Shown one piece after another: positions 22,001 to 30,427 of a stretch of DNA of 64,000 nt. The notes under the pieces were generated by a model that was given only the letters and a program-made list of their open reading frames with translations, had not been told where the DNA came from and made no database searches. This DNA is from Diplonema japonicum. Its lineage: Eukaryota > Euglenozoa > Diplonemea > Diplonemida > Diplonemidae. Numbering within the stretch: position 1 is the first letter of the stretch; every line of letters begins with the position of its first letter. Both the position numbers and the translations under genes were made by a program. Location of the stretch: assembly GCA_964019335.1 (NCBI GenBank), contig OZ025650.1, forward strand, positions 137,001 through 201,000. The letters are read 5' to 3'.

Positions 22001-24589
22001 CATGTATGCACCAGGGCCTGGTACTTCAGTTGTGGTTTGCTGGTCTCTCCTCTCTGCCATCAAACCCCCTGTAGTGTCTTTAGGCACCACAAGCTCATAG
22101 GTTCCTGGACCTGGTATGTCAGACGACTGAACTATCTCGCCCCTTCTAGCAGTGCCCATGACTGGTGCGTTTGTCTGGTCTGGCACGATGGCTGCATACT
22201 GCCCAGGACCAGGTGTGTTTGATGTCCGCGGGTCCGGCAGCCTTCCTGCGATCAACACGCCATTACTACGTTCCTCCTGCAGGTCGTATGCACCAGGACC
22301 AGGCACGTCAGGTACATGGGCAGATGAACGCACTGCCGTCCCCATCACAGTTTGCGCACCTGCCGTGCCTCCAGGCAGATCATAGTCACCAGGACCAGGG
22401 CCTTCTGCCACAGCTTCTTGTTGTCTACCTTGCATTGTAAACCCGCCTTTTTTCTTCTCGTCTTGATAATAGGCACCTGGGCCGGGTGTTTCAGTAATGG
22501 CTTCTTTCTTGCGAACTTCAGTCCCTATAACGGTTGCTTGGGTGCGTGACTGGACGATATGCTCATAAGCGCCGGGCCCAGGCACATTGCTAGAATCAGT
22601 GGCACGAGGCGCATCCTTCCCGAACGAATAAGCAATTCCCTGCTCAGTCACATGGGTATAAGCACCCGGTCCTGGCACAGCACTGGACTCAGGCTCGGGA
22701 TGGGATCTACTAGTACCGAAGGTAACAGAGGGTACGTTGTTCTGTATTTCAACTTCGTAGTGACCAGGCCCCGGGTTGTCATTCTTAGGTACAGACCTCC
22801 CTGAAAAGCCGAACGTGGGTGCATTAGTAGTGCTTGTTTCAAGTGCTTCGTACGTCCCTGGACCCGGGTTCATGTTAGCGGGCTCTTGCTGCTGCCTCAT
22901 GGCCGTACCGATCATCACGCCCTGCCTCTTACCTTCCTGGTCGATGGTGTACGACCCTGGTCCTGGGGTGCCAGACGCTATCACTTGCTGCCTACCTGTC
23001 GTAGCATTGCCGATGAGCACTGCGGGCACTTGCTCGCGCACTTCAACATCATAAGCGCCGGGGCCAGGTATAGATGACAGTGCCACAAGATCAGGTTCCA
23101 GTCCTCTTGAAGTGAGAGCCCCATTCCAAGGTAACGTAGTTGAAGGCTTCTCCGGCTCGGTAATATCGTAGGCACCAGGTCCGGGGTTCTTCGTGGGTTC
23201 TGCCTTCTTGCGTCCTGTCGAAGCACAGGGCATAGTGAATGACTGCACAGGCTTGGGGGCCTCTGCGTCATAGGCACCAGGGCCCGGGACACCGTTCTTC
23301 TTTGCTATGCTTTCGATCTTTTTCGAGGTTCCTATAACGGGCGCGGTGCTTTCCTCTTGCGGGAGCTTAGCGTCGTAAGCGCCAGGGCCGGGTGACTTGG
23401 TCCTGCGTTTTGTCTCCTTGGGGGCAGTCCCGAACACATGGCCGTGTTGAGCAGGGCTCCCTTGTGCTGCATCATAAGCACCAGGTCCTGGAGCTTCGGA
23501 TAGCGCTGCATCTGTGATCTTCATCTTCCTTGGCTCAGTCCCAAAGTGTAGTGTTGTCACGTCGTTCGCTTCTGTAGTGTCATAAGTGCCGGGTCCAGGA
23601 GAGTGTGTGCGCTTTTTATCCTTCCGCGGTGCCATGCTGTAGTCTCCCTTGATCTTGTTCTCGACCTCCGGTGCGTATGAGCCAGGACCGGGCTTATTTT
23701 CTACTTTACTCTTTGCAGCTACTTTTTTGATGCTTGTTCCAAAGGAAAACCCTTTCTCTATTTCAGAAACAGTAGCAGCAACGTAGTGACCAGGCCCTGG
23801 GCTGGTGTCACGGTTACGTGTTTCGAGCCTGCCGGTGCCTGACGTGCCCCATCCGTTAGGGATCTCTTTCAGTGGCTTCCGCTCCTCAGAGACATACGCA
23901 CCTGGGCCTGGTACAGGCTCATCAGGAACCTTTTTCGATTTGACCTTCTTCTTGGGGTCCCGCCATTTCCCGTTGCTGCGCTTCTCATTGGGGTGCTCAT
24001 AGTTCCCAGGGCCTGGCGTAGCGGATCGCTCTTTGGGAAGTCGTGGGGCCGTTCCCATTGTCACCGATGCAGCTTTCTCCTTATTCAAGTTCTCGTAAGT
24101 GCCAGGTCCAGGTTGCGGTTCTTCAGGCTTTTTCCTGCTGACAGTCGGCTGTCGCATTTTTACAGGGGATGGGCTCCGCTTTGTGATGGCTTTCTCGTTC
24201 ACTTGGTAGTGCCCAGGGCCCAGGGCCTTAGTATTTCCTGACTTTTTCTGCTTAGAAGGAGGCGGGATTCTGCACGTCCTTGCGGAGAAGGGCAGCGCAG
24301 GGTCGTAGTGGCCGACCCCGGGCGTGGCTTCTGCTTCCTTTCTGAGCTCCGCGTCAACCTTAGCGCATGCTTTCGTAAACGACCACTTCTCGGCCCGCGC
24401 ACCCTTGCTCTTATCTTTCACCTTGCCGTAGTCGATGAGTGCGGTGTCGACAATGCCTTCCAGCACCTGCTTGAAGAGCGCGTCCGCAGCGGGGCTCATA
24501 TCAGTGGGGGCCTGGTCCGCATCGACGCCAATGCCACGCCGTGACCTTGTTGCAGCTGTCTCATTGCTGTGTAGCCGGGCAATGGCCAT
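19040..24589 (-). CDS. Giant sperm-tail PG-rich repeat (STPGR) protein
   Basis: 1849 residues made almost wholly of 30-40-residue units, each carrying PGPGxY (PGPGAYD, PGPGTYE, PGPGHYH). I count about 53 units including degenerate ones (PGVGHY, LGPGAY, PAPNEY). Between motifs a xxIGTAxR or FGTxxR segment recurs. STPGR repeats occur in axonemal and microtubule-associated proteins, some of which bind inside or along microtubules, so a flagellar cytoskeletal location is likely. The N-terminal 60 residues are non-repetitive (ALFKQVLEGIVDTALIDYG). Units near the C-terminus are nearly identical at DNA level over 129 nt, showing recent duplication. There are no enzyme motifs. AACAG lies about 9 nt before the ATG. 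Confidence 0.9.
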   Translation of the reverse strand: MAIARLHSNETAATRSRRGIGVDADQAPTDMSPAADALFKQVLEGIVDTALIDYGKVKDKSKGARAEKWSFTKACAKVDAELRKEAEATPGVGHYDPALPFSARTCRIPPPSKQKKSGNTKALGPGHYQVNEKAITKRSPSPVKMRQPTVSRKKPEEPQPGPGTYENLNKEKAASVTMGTAPRLPKERSATPGPGNYEHPNEKRSNGKWRDPKKKVKSKKVPDEPVPGPGAYVSEERKPLKEIPNGWGTSGTGRLETRNRDTSPGPGHYVAATVSEIEKGFSFGTSIKKVAAKSKVENKPGPGSYAPEVENKIKGDYSMAPRKDKKRTHSPGPGTYDTTEANDVTTLHFGTEPRKMKITDAALSEAPGPGAYDAAQGSPAQHGHVFGTAPKETKRRTKSPGPGAYDAKLPQEESTAPVIGTSKKIESIAKKNGVPGPGAYDAEAPKPVQSFTMPCASTGRKKAEPTKNPGPGAYDITEPEKPSTTLPWNGALTSRGLEPDLVALSSIPGPGAYDVEVREQVPAVLIGNATTGRQQVIASGTPGPGSYTIDQEGKRQGVMIGTAMRQQQEPANMNPGPGTYEALETSTTNAPTFGFSGRSVPKNDNPGPGHYEVEIQNNVPSVTFGTSRSHPEPESSAVPGPGAYTHVTEQGIAYSFGKDAPRATDSSNVPGPGAYEHIVQSRTQATVIGTEVRKKEAITETPGPGAYYQDEKKKGGFTMQGRQQEAVAEGPGPGDYDLPGGTAGAQTVMGTAVRSSAHVPDVPGPGAYDLQEERSNGVLIAGRLPDPRTSNTPGPGQYAAIVPDQTNAPVMGTARRGEIVQSSDIPGPGTYELVVPKDTTGGLMAERRDQQTTTEVPGPGAYMQVLADPSAKGVVIGTTQRVLHDINAVPGPGTYDSTVTAENGTAATITGRIAEPTRPNVPGPGAYDIVKLDSGPAFSAGTATRSESIHGTDVPGPGAYQHLDSNQGPAYSIGGRRLEEPTNRVPGPGTYTLQDAAPRATVVFGTEQRVKEAMVSDLGPGAYDVPNLSSGPAALVTSRSPAPQKTDVPGPGQYDAIIRSTAHDVVMGTATRPAAQATDTPGPGTYSLDMPHDEKAFSILGRLPDTRPDAIPGPGSYNVTVKDEGPNVKIGTAARGEDRMEDLPGPGAYDAMAKRKVVGGAMGKEDRKDPAAGASDVPGPGAYEAQGGNNLEGAVIGTESRGHIWLAGDTPGPGTYEPKELSEGVAAVIGDSARTKIQSSSVPGPGAYDVVVRDTKAEHVIGTAPRASEKIDSTPGPGTYAHEEKTLEHGVVIPKTGRTTERTSEVPGPGAYEVVPEHGPSVSIGAYEKVSVFGPANNVPGPGNYDLRSEPGGPKVTISTRLHEAPRLDGPGPGSYDLETGEAGPKVTIGKLLNEPLAAENPGPGHYCTVEETGPSITLGQRTTEPAGSSAPGPGHYNARMVVSEKAKGVTILGKVGKSSLDPSAEAVQQPGPGAYHNPKVIGSDVASFTIAEKLAELGVEHIAMPGPGHYHSEVTSMSIGNPGSRSVTLKMEGRRDPVFDVEPGPGTYHHEVQMGSNAPKVSILGRELTNVLQPGKKMPQGEIENPGPGAYHREVKLGDDAPKISIYGNNQKTVVQPGGKVMPGESQHPGPGAYHREVKLGDDAPKVSIYGKNQKAVVQPGGKVMPGESQHPGPGAYHREVQPGSSVPKVSMHGKYQKPIVQPGAKMQAGETGNPGPGSYKLPERAVRGPAMGRPPRPVKREENGPGPGSNYKAVPLGANAPSHTMAPRPKDKPVEPGLGYYDLKPPVGPSFTIGRKREPPKPDPTPAPNEYNAVPLQSSRAATGRFAMMTGRRAEYTADATPGPGEY
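19465..19848. repeat. 129-nt tandem coding repeats in the STPGR gene
   Basis: About three consecutive units (starting near 19465, 19591 and 19720) encode near-identical 43-residue repeats containing AYHREVKLGDDAPK and PGGKVMPGESQHPGPG. The middle and third copies differ by few bases, pointing to recent unequal exchange or slippage. Confidence 0.8.
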
Positions 24590-24652
24590 TCATGTGCCTG
24601 TTGCATGATTTCTATGTCCCGCGAAAAAAAGAAGAAAACCAATAAATACAAC

Positions 24653-25540
24653 TCACCAGGATGTAGGAGGGGCCTGTGTTTCGTCCATTCCGAGGGTCTG
24701 CATCTCGATTTCGTCTATGAAAGGGTCAACGCAGGGGGAGGCACGTGTGTCGGGGGTACATTCGAAGGAGGGATGGTCCCGAATACCGTCCCATGCAAGA
24801 CGGGAGGAGGGGGACAAGTCGAGAAGACCGTCGATGAGAGAGCGGAGCCGAGGGGGGAGGGGCGTGAGGTCGATCGGAGTACCGAGAAGGGACTTTGCCT
24901 TGTCCTCAGAGGGAATGTACCCGTGAGGGGGCTTTCCCATGGCTAGTTCGTAAAGGAGAATACCTAAGCACCACCAATCAATGGCAAAACCATCAGGGCC
25001 TTGTGAAAGGACCTCCGGTGCCCGAGCGTGGTACGCACCGTAGCCTGGGGCGATGCCGTCGGCCGTTATTTCTGTACAAAATCCCATATCGATGAGGTAG
25101 ACTTCACCTTGTTTGTTGATCACAACATTGTCAGCCTTCAAATCACGGTATACATGGCCTTTGTGGTGGACCTCTTGTAGTATGTTCGCAAGGCTTCGGG
25201 CTATGTGAAGGGTGAGGTCCTCAGGAAGCTGTGCTGCTGCGTAGAATAGTTTCTCTAGCGAACACCCACAGGCGAACCTCTTTAGTATGTACAGCTTTTC
25301 GTCGTCCTTGAACGTTTTTACAAGCCCGGGCACACCCTTGCACTCCCCAATCTTCTCCATCGCTGTCTTCTCGTTCAGCAGCGCGCCACAATCAGCTATG
25401 CTGCACTCCTTCAGGCAGTACAACTTCCCTTCCACGCAGAATCCATAGATAGTCCCCTTGCTGCCTCTTGCCACCACTGTGTCACGTGGAATATCTTCGA
25501 GGGTTAATTCTGACAATGGTTTTGCTACTTTGCTGTCCAT
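24653..25540 (-). CDS. AGC-type protein kinase
   Basis: 295 residues, almost only a kinase domain. Seen: a degenerate glycine loop ARGSKGTIY, catalytic Lys in LYCLKE, alpha-C Glu in LNEKTAMEKI, YRDLKADNVV (the YRD form is typical of AGC kinases), DMGFC in place of DFG, RAPEVLS, and DWWCLGILLYELAMG. Closest in style to PKA/PKG-like kinases, with all catalytic residues except the Phe-to-Met change in DFG, which is tolerated. The C-terminal tail is short and lacks a clear FxxF hydrophobic motif. There is no regulatory domain. The stop sits inside GGTGAGTT, which resembles a donor, but only 63 bases remain before the next gene, so I take the stop as real. Confidence 0.85.
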   Translation of the reverse strand: MDSKVAKPLSELTLEDIPRDTVVARGSKGTIYGFCVEGKLYCLKECSIADCGALLNEKTAMEKIGECKGVPGLVKTFKDDEKLYILKRFACGCSLEKLFYAAAQLPEDLTLHIARSLANILQEVHHKGHVYRDLKADNVVINKQGEVYLIDMGFCTEITADGIAPGYGAYHARAPEVLSQGPDGFAIDWWCLGILLYELAMGKPPHGYIPSEDKAKSLLGTPIDLTPLPPRLRSLIDGLLDLSPSSRLAWDGIRDHPSFECTPDTRASPCVDPFIDEIEMQTLGMDETQAPPTSW

Positions 25541-25786
25541 TTCTTTTGTTTCCCCCCACTCCTTGGGAACGGGTTTTTTAATTTCATCAATTTTTTAAGG
25601 GGGGGAAAAAAAAAGGACCAAAAAAAAAAAAGATTAGGTCAGGGAAGTAAAACAAGACAAAGAAAATGTGGGTTGGAGTCTAAAGAGGGACACTAAAAAA
25701 ATGATTTTTGGGTAGGGGAAGGGGGACAAAAAAAGAAAAAAAAAGGGGGGGGAAGAAAACGTGATTTTTTTAAAGAAAAAAAACAT

Positions 25787-26212
25787 CTACTTGCTTGAGC
25801 CCTTGAGGAGGGTTTCGATTTCGTTCTTGAAGTCCTCCTGCACCTTGTTTACGGCCATCTTCTGAGTCTCATAGTCTTTGTTCAATCGGGAAATTTCTTT
25901 GTCCAAGGTTTTGATTTCGTTGTTGATGTATTCAAGTCGCTTGGTCACAATAGCTTTTGCGTCATCGGGCTCCTGGGACACGAGAACGGGCCCCACCAAC
26001 TTGTACACCTGCGCCTCTTCCTCCATCAGCCCCAGCTCTTGATTTACCATGTCATTTTCTTCCTTCTGCAGCTGCAGGGTTTGGTTCCTCTGCTGCATTT
26101 TCGTCATCTTCTTCTGAATATCCTTCACCTCTTGGCTCTCCTTGTTCATCCTTTGCTGGTAATATTGCTTCCTCGCCTCAGGAAGCGGGTTCACAGGTTG
26201 CGGCTGTGCCAT
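25787..26212 (-). CDS. PFDN6: Prefoldin subunit 6
   Basis: 141 residues starting MAQPQPVNPLPEARKQ; preceding in-frame codons are an A-run leader. The beta-type prefoldin layout is clear: an N-terminal helix (QQRMNKESQEVKDIQKKM), the conserved NDMVNQELGLMEEEAQVYKL and VGPVLVSQEPDDAK (beta hairpins with the family's VYKLxGPVLV), then a C-terminal helix (KRLEYINNEIKTLDKEI). Prefoldin is a heterohexameric cytosolic chaperone that delivers actin and tubulin to CCT. Length matches the family (about 125-150). No intron is needed. Confidence 0.9.
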   Translation of the reverse strand: MAQPQPVNPLPEARKQYYQQRMNKESQEVKDIQKKMTKMQQRNQTLQLQKEENDMVNQELGLMEEEAQVYKLVGPVLVSQEPDDAKAIVTKRLEYINNEIKTLDKEISRLNKDYETQKMAVNKVQEDFKNEIETLLKGSSK

Positions 26213-27415
26213 TTTCTTTTTTTTTTTTTTACTTTTGTTTTTCCCCTGCACTACTTGTAAAAGCGGGATGGGGCAGGAAAAAAAATGAAATCATCAACAA
26301 GGAAAATGGGGGGGGCTAAAAAAATGAAAAATTATTTTTTTTTCCTCTTCTTTTTGTTACCCCTCTCTCGTCTCCCTTCCTCTCTCTTTTTTATTCTTTT
26401 TTTTTTCTATTATATTATAGGAGAAAGGACGGTCCGATTTATGGGCTGAGTTGTTATTTCACTACCTTTCTTCTTAACCCTTTTTCTTCTAACATGCGCC
26501 GTGTCACAGGGAGGGGGGTGAAAGTTTAACAAAAAAGGAAAAATCAAAAAAAAAAAGAGAAAAAAAAGCAGAGTGGGGAAAAAACAGAAAGGGATAAGAA
26601 AGACAGTCTCTCCATCATTAACACCTTGCAACGGCTTTTGTTTCCTTCTTTGTTTTATTTTTCTTTCTTCTTTGTCCTTCTTTGTTGCAGTGTCACTTTT
26701 TTTTTTTTTTTTTAAAGACAGTGTTTCTTTGTATTTTTTTTTGTGAAAGCGGCGCGCTAGAGAAAGGGAGGGAAAAGAAGGGAGGAGAGGGGGGGGAATA
26801 AAAAGTTGAGGAAGGAAAAAAAAAAAAAAAATAGAGAGAGCACCACTCTCTCGGGAAGGGGGGGGGGAAAAGAAAGACAAGGATATGGCAATACAAAACA
26901 GGGTACAAGCCGCGTCATTGATAAGCGGCGAATTAAAAAAAAAGGGGGGGAGGGGGAAGCGGGAGGGAATTAAAAAAAAAACACACACATGCTTCGCTCG
27001 CCTTCGTCAGTCCTCGTCAGCCTTACTGACCTATTAGGGCTACATAGCAGTCTAAGCTGAGCCACAACCCAACACGCGCCCTGTGAGAAAATCCAGAGCT
27101 TGAGTTAAACTTGACTCATAAAGGTTTCAATAGTTTCTTTTTCTTTTTTTTCTTGAGAGGGGTTTCTTCTTCTTCTCCCCCTTTTTGACACGTTGGATTT
27201 TTTTCTTTTTTTTTTTTTTTTGAAAAATTTCCTGTTTCTTCCTTTTTTTTCTTGTCAGCACAACATACAATGGTCAGACTAAAAATTAATGAAATCTGGA
27301 GGGGGGAGGGGAGGTCACAGATCACGTTGGAGGGTATTTTTTTTCTTCTCTTTTCTTTTTTGCATGTGTCCAAATGCCTCACATCTGAGCAGTAGACAGC
27401 AGCTGTATTTTGTGT

Positions 27416-27458
<43 letters not shown>

Positions 27459-27535
27459 ACACTTGGCTTTTATTATTCTTCCTTTTGAATTCGGTGGCCA
27501 AGGGAAGGAGAAAGGAAATTTGCTAGAATTGCTTT

Positions 27536-27574
<39 letters not shown>

Positions 27575-27637
27575 GGAAGGGGGGGAAAAAAAAGAACATT
27601 TTTTTTTTCATTCTTTTTGAAAGCCGAACCCCGAGAG

Positions 27638-27910
27638 TCATTCTAAATGAGGCCCGACCCGAATCGCTCTCAGAGTAAGAGGAACTGGGCCGTTTTTTTT
27701 TTTTTTTCTTCTTTTTTCTTTTTGCACGTGCCTGATAACAAGCCTGTGCATGTAGCAGCCCTCGGACCCCATGTTCAAGACGAGGCGTATACCCATTCTT
27801 GTAAAATGAAAAAAAGAAAAGCTGGGGGAGAAGGGAAAGGAGATAGTACAAATAAGTTTTCTTCCCCTTCTTCTATTTTCTTTCAACATAAATTTTATTC
27901 CCTCCACCAT
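27638..27910 (-). CDS. Possible small spliced gene or exon
   Basis: A weak candidate. A minus-strand frame holds a normal-looking stretch (MGIRLVLNMGSEGCYMHR, then LVIRHVQK) preceded by pyrimidine tracts ending in CAG/AAG and followed by an A-rich segment that looks like the introns elsewhere in this window. A second island, RPSSSYSESDSGRASFRM, lies in another frame after that segment. I do not recognise a family and cannot fix exon borders. Confidence 0.2.
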   Translation of the reverse strand: MVEGIKFMLKENRRRGRKLICTISFPFSPSFSFFHFTRMGIRLVLNMGSEGCYMHRLVIRHVQKEKRRKKKKNGPVPLTLRAIRVGPHLE

Positions 27911-27960
27911 CCACCATTTTGCATTTAATCAGCTGCGAAAAAAAAAAAAATAAAACAAAT

Positions 27961-28048
27961 ACTGTAAAACAATAAATTACCAGAAGTAAAAAAAAACTTC
28001 CGGAGCTTCCGGTAATCTTTTTCCTCCGGAATTTAATTGTTTTACAGT
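27961..28048. repeat. Hairpin/inverted repeat 190 bp downstream of the IQ-protein gene
   Basis: ACTGTAAAACAATAAATTA at 27961 is mirrored by AATTGTTTTACAGT ending at 28048. A second inner palindrome, TTCCGGAGCTTCCGG, lies at 27998-28012. The roughly 90-base unit could be a tiny MITE, or a 3'-UTR stem of the gene ending at 28241. Confidence 0.6.
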
Positions 28049-28240
28049 AAATCGAGGAATAGTTAAAAAAAAAAAACAAAAAAAAATTATGGAGGAAACA
28101 ACAACCAACAACACAAGAAAAAAAAAGTGAAAGCGTTGTTGTCTCTTTTTTTATTTTTATATTAACAAAACAAAACACAAAAAACAAAGCAAAAAAAAAC
28201 AAAAAAAACAAAAACAAAAAAGATACAGTCTCACACATTC

Positions 28241-30427
28241 TCACAAATGCCTGGGGGGAGAGGCATGGAAGTCTGAGAAGTTCAAACAATTGAGAACGCC
28301 TGAAACGTTTTTAGAAGCAATAGCCACCTCCAGATCGTGGAGGGGCACATTGCTGGATGTAGTACGGGCGAGTGCAAGAAGGCGTTCGACCTTACCTTGC
28401 AAAGTGTCAGCCGGCCCAGTGGACTGCCTGCGACGTGGGGTTTCCAGCTGATCAATAACAGCACCGATATTTACAAGATCTTTGCTGTCCTCTTCAGGGA
28501 TGTTGTTAAGAGTGATTGAGAACCTCCTGTCTCTCCGAGGGTGCACACCCTCAGTGTCGTCCATCAGCACAGATGCCACTGCTTCAGACATGCCGTCAAG
28601 CGCCGTGCACGTAGGTGGCTCGCATGGGATAATAAGCTCCACTCTGTTGCATTTCACAGGCGGTGTCACCGTCCCATCCAAGAAGCATGCATTGTCGCTC
28701 TCCTCATCAGACAACGACAGCTCTGTGATGCTAGGCGGTGCCGTCCTGCAGAACGCCATGACCGTCGGCTCCTCATCCTCAAACGCCACCGAGCTCCTCC
28801 TGTTGTTCACAAGGCTCTTCAACAACCTCTCTGTCTTCGGCTTTGGTTTCTTCGCTTTGGTCTCTTTCTCCTCCTTGTTCCGCCTCTTTTTCATCGAAAC
28901 GCTCTTCGTCGATGTGTCGGCCAGCCTGCTGAAGGTGTTGAATGTTGCCCTGTACTCCTTGTGCTTGGGGGGGTTGTACAAATTCACCACCTGCTCCGCG
29001 TCTTGGATCTTCCTCTTCCCCTTCTTGAAGTTGGCCTCTATCGTGTGTCTCTCGCCAAGGTACAAGAACCTCACCTTATCCCTCGTCTTCTTCTCTTCTT
29101 CTTCCATGCGTTCGGTCTTTGGCACCACCGTGGAGCCTCTCCTTGCCATGGAACCTCGCCTTGCCGTCAACGGTGTCGCCATGGAACCCCTCCTTGCGGT
29201 CAGAGGTGTTTTCCCCGACGGCCTGTGGACGGCCTCCGAAGGTCTGCGTGACGGCTTCCTTCCCACCTGCCCCGGGGTCGTGAACCTCCTGGCGCTTAGA
29301 TCCTTCTTAGCGGTGCTTGCAGATGTGAATCTCCGTTGCGGCTTCGCTGGGTCCTTCTTCGGGGTAGTCAGATCCACAGGCGATGATGTGAACTGCTCAG
29401 CGAAGGCCTGTGCGACCGCAGCCTCCTCCACATCGTCGTCCATGGACACATCTGTAGCAGACAGGTCGGTCGTCCCTTCTGTTTCCATCCCGGAGAGCTC
29501 CTGGATGCTCACGGAGCCTACGGGGTCGGTGAGGATCGAACCGAAAGTTTCCCCCAAAGAGCGGACCGAGTGCAGCAAGTAGTCATCGTCATCATCGTCA
29601 TCATCGTCCAAGTCAAAGGTGTGCAGTGCCGGAGGTGTCACAGCGCCCACAGCGATCACTGGGATCACTGGGATCACTGGGATGGCGGGGATCAAGGGCG
29701 TGATGGGGGCACTGGCTTCCTCCTTCCTGGCGTTGAGCTCTTTCCTAGCTAAGAACGAGCGGAAGACACGCTGGAGAGTGAGAATGGATGAAATCCTTTT
29801 TTTTATGAGCATTCTTTCCTTGTTGCCACGGTAGATGGACTGCATCCTGATGGTAGGAGGGCGTAGCATGGAGATCGTCTGCAACTTCTCCTTCAGACGG
29901 TACTGCAAAGCGTTGCGTGCAGTCGTTTCGGCGTCGGTGAGCTTCTCACGCATGTAGTCCTCTTCGGTGGACACGATGGAGGAGGCTTTGATGAGGGCAA
30001 GGGCTTCCTTACGGTCCTTGGTCATGATGGAGACGACCTTAGGCGGCGGGCGGTAGATGGTGCGTGTTTTGTTGAGGTCGACCTGTTCGGTGTACTTCCG
30101 GCGGAGGTAGTACACCCCAAGGGCAACGGCACCTAGTGTCATGAAGACGTAGAAAAGGCTGGAGACAGCCCACCACAGCATGAACCAAAGGGCACTACCA
30201 TCAGCCAGGCCTGCTAGGCTGGCGGTGTCAGTGCCACCTGTGGGCCTTCCTAAACTCACAAGACACTTCATGTGGAATCTAAAGAGTTCATTCAACTCCG
30301 CTTCGCTCATGTCCTGCATGCTCGGCAGCAAGCTGTCGTAGGCTTCGATCGCGTTCTGGACACTCCGCCCTTCAATAGCAGTAGCCAGTCCCACAACACC
30401 CGCCATCTTCGCAAGTAGAGGAGGCAT
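28241..30427 (-). CDS. Unknown membrane protein with IQ-like motifs and long basic tail
   Basis: 728 residues from MPPLLAKMAGVV; CCACAG lies 15 nt upstream. Residues about 76-110 hold one or two hydrophobic segments (GSALWFMLWWAVSSLFYVF then GAVALGVYYLRRKY), so it is membrane-anchored near its N-terminus. Residues about 190-240 contain two IQ-like motifs (IRMQSIYRGNKERM and LTLQRVFRSFLARKEL), which usually bind calmodulin or centrin. Then come IPVIPV repeats, an Asp run and a long Ser/Arg/Lys-rich tail with RRGSMATPLTARRGSM repeats resembling basophilic kinase sites. I know no family with this combination. Membrane attachment plus calmodulin-like binding suggests a cortical or flagellar-membrane role, as inference only. 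Confidence 0.7.
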   Translation of the reverse strand: MPPLLAKMAGVVGLATAIEGRSVQNAIEAYDSLLPSMQDMSEAELNELFRFHMKCLVSLGRPTGGTDTASLAGLADGSALWFMLWWAVSSLFYVFMTLGAVALGVYYLRRKYTEQVDLNKTRTIYRPPPKVVSIMTKDRKEALALIKASSIVSTEEDYMREKLTDAETTARNALQYRLKEKLQTISMLRPPTIRMQSIYRGNKERMLIKKRISSILTLQRVFRSFLARKELNARKEEASAPITPLIPAIPVIPVIPVIAVGAVTPPALHTFDLDDDDDDDDDYLLHSVRSLGETFGSILTDPVGSVSIQELSGMETEGTTDLSATDVSMDDDVEEAAVAQAFAEQFTSSPVDLTTPKKDPAKPQRRFTSASTAKKDLSARRFTTPGQVGRKPSRRPSEAVHRPSGKTPLTARRGSMATPLTARRGSMARRGSTVVPKTERMEEEEKKTRDKVRFLYLGERHTIEANFKKGKRKIQDAEQVVNLYNPPKHKEYRATFNTFSRLADTSTKSVSMKKRRNKEEKETKAKKPKPKTERLLKSLVNNRRSSVAFEDEEPTVMAFCRTAPPSITELSLSDEESDNACFLDGTVTPPVKCNRVELIIPCEPPTCTALDGMSEAVASVLMDDTEGVHPRRDRRFSITLNNIPEEDSKDLVNIGAVIDQLETPRRRQSTGPADTLQGKVERLLALARTTSSNVPLHDLEVAIASKNVSGVLNCLNFSDFHASPPRHL

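Larger units (their letters stand above)
26213..28240. other. Gene-poor homopolymer-rich spacer
   Basis: 2 kb with long T, A and G runs, including T(40) at 27418-27457 and T(30) near 27541. Two short islands of normal composition appear: 26990-27120 (with a CTTGAGTTAAA..TGACTCAT motif shared with 31048) and 27640-27800 (a possible small exon, listed separately). A strong hairpin lies at 27961-28048. I see no complete gene. Confidence 0.6.
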
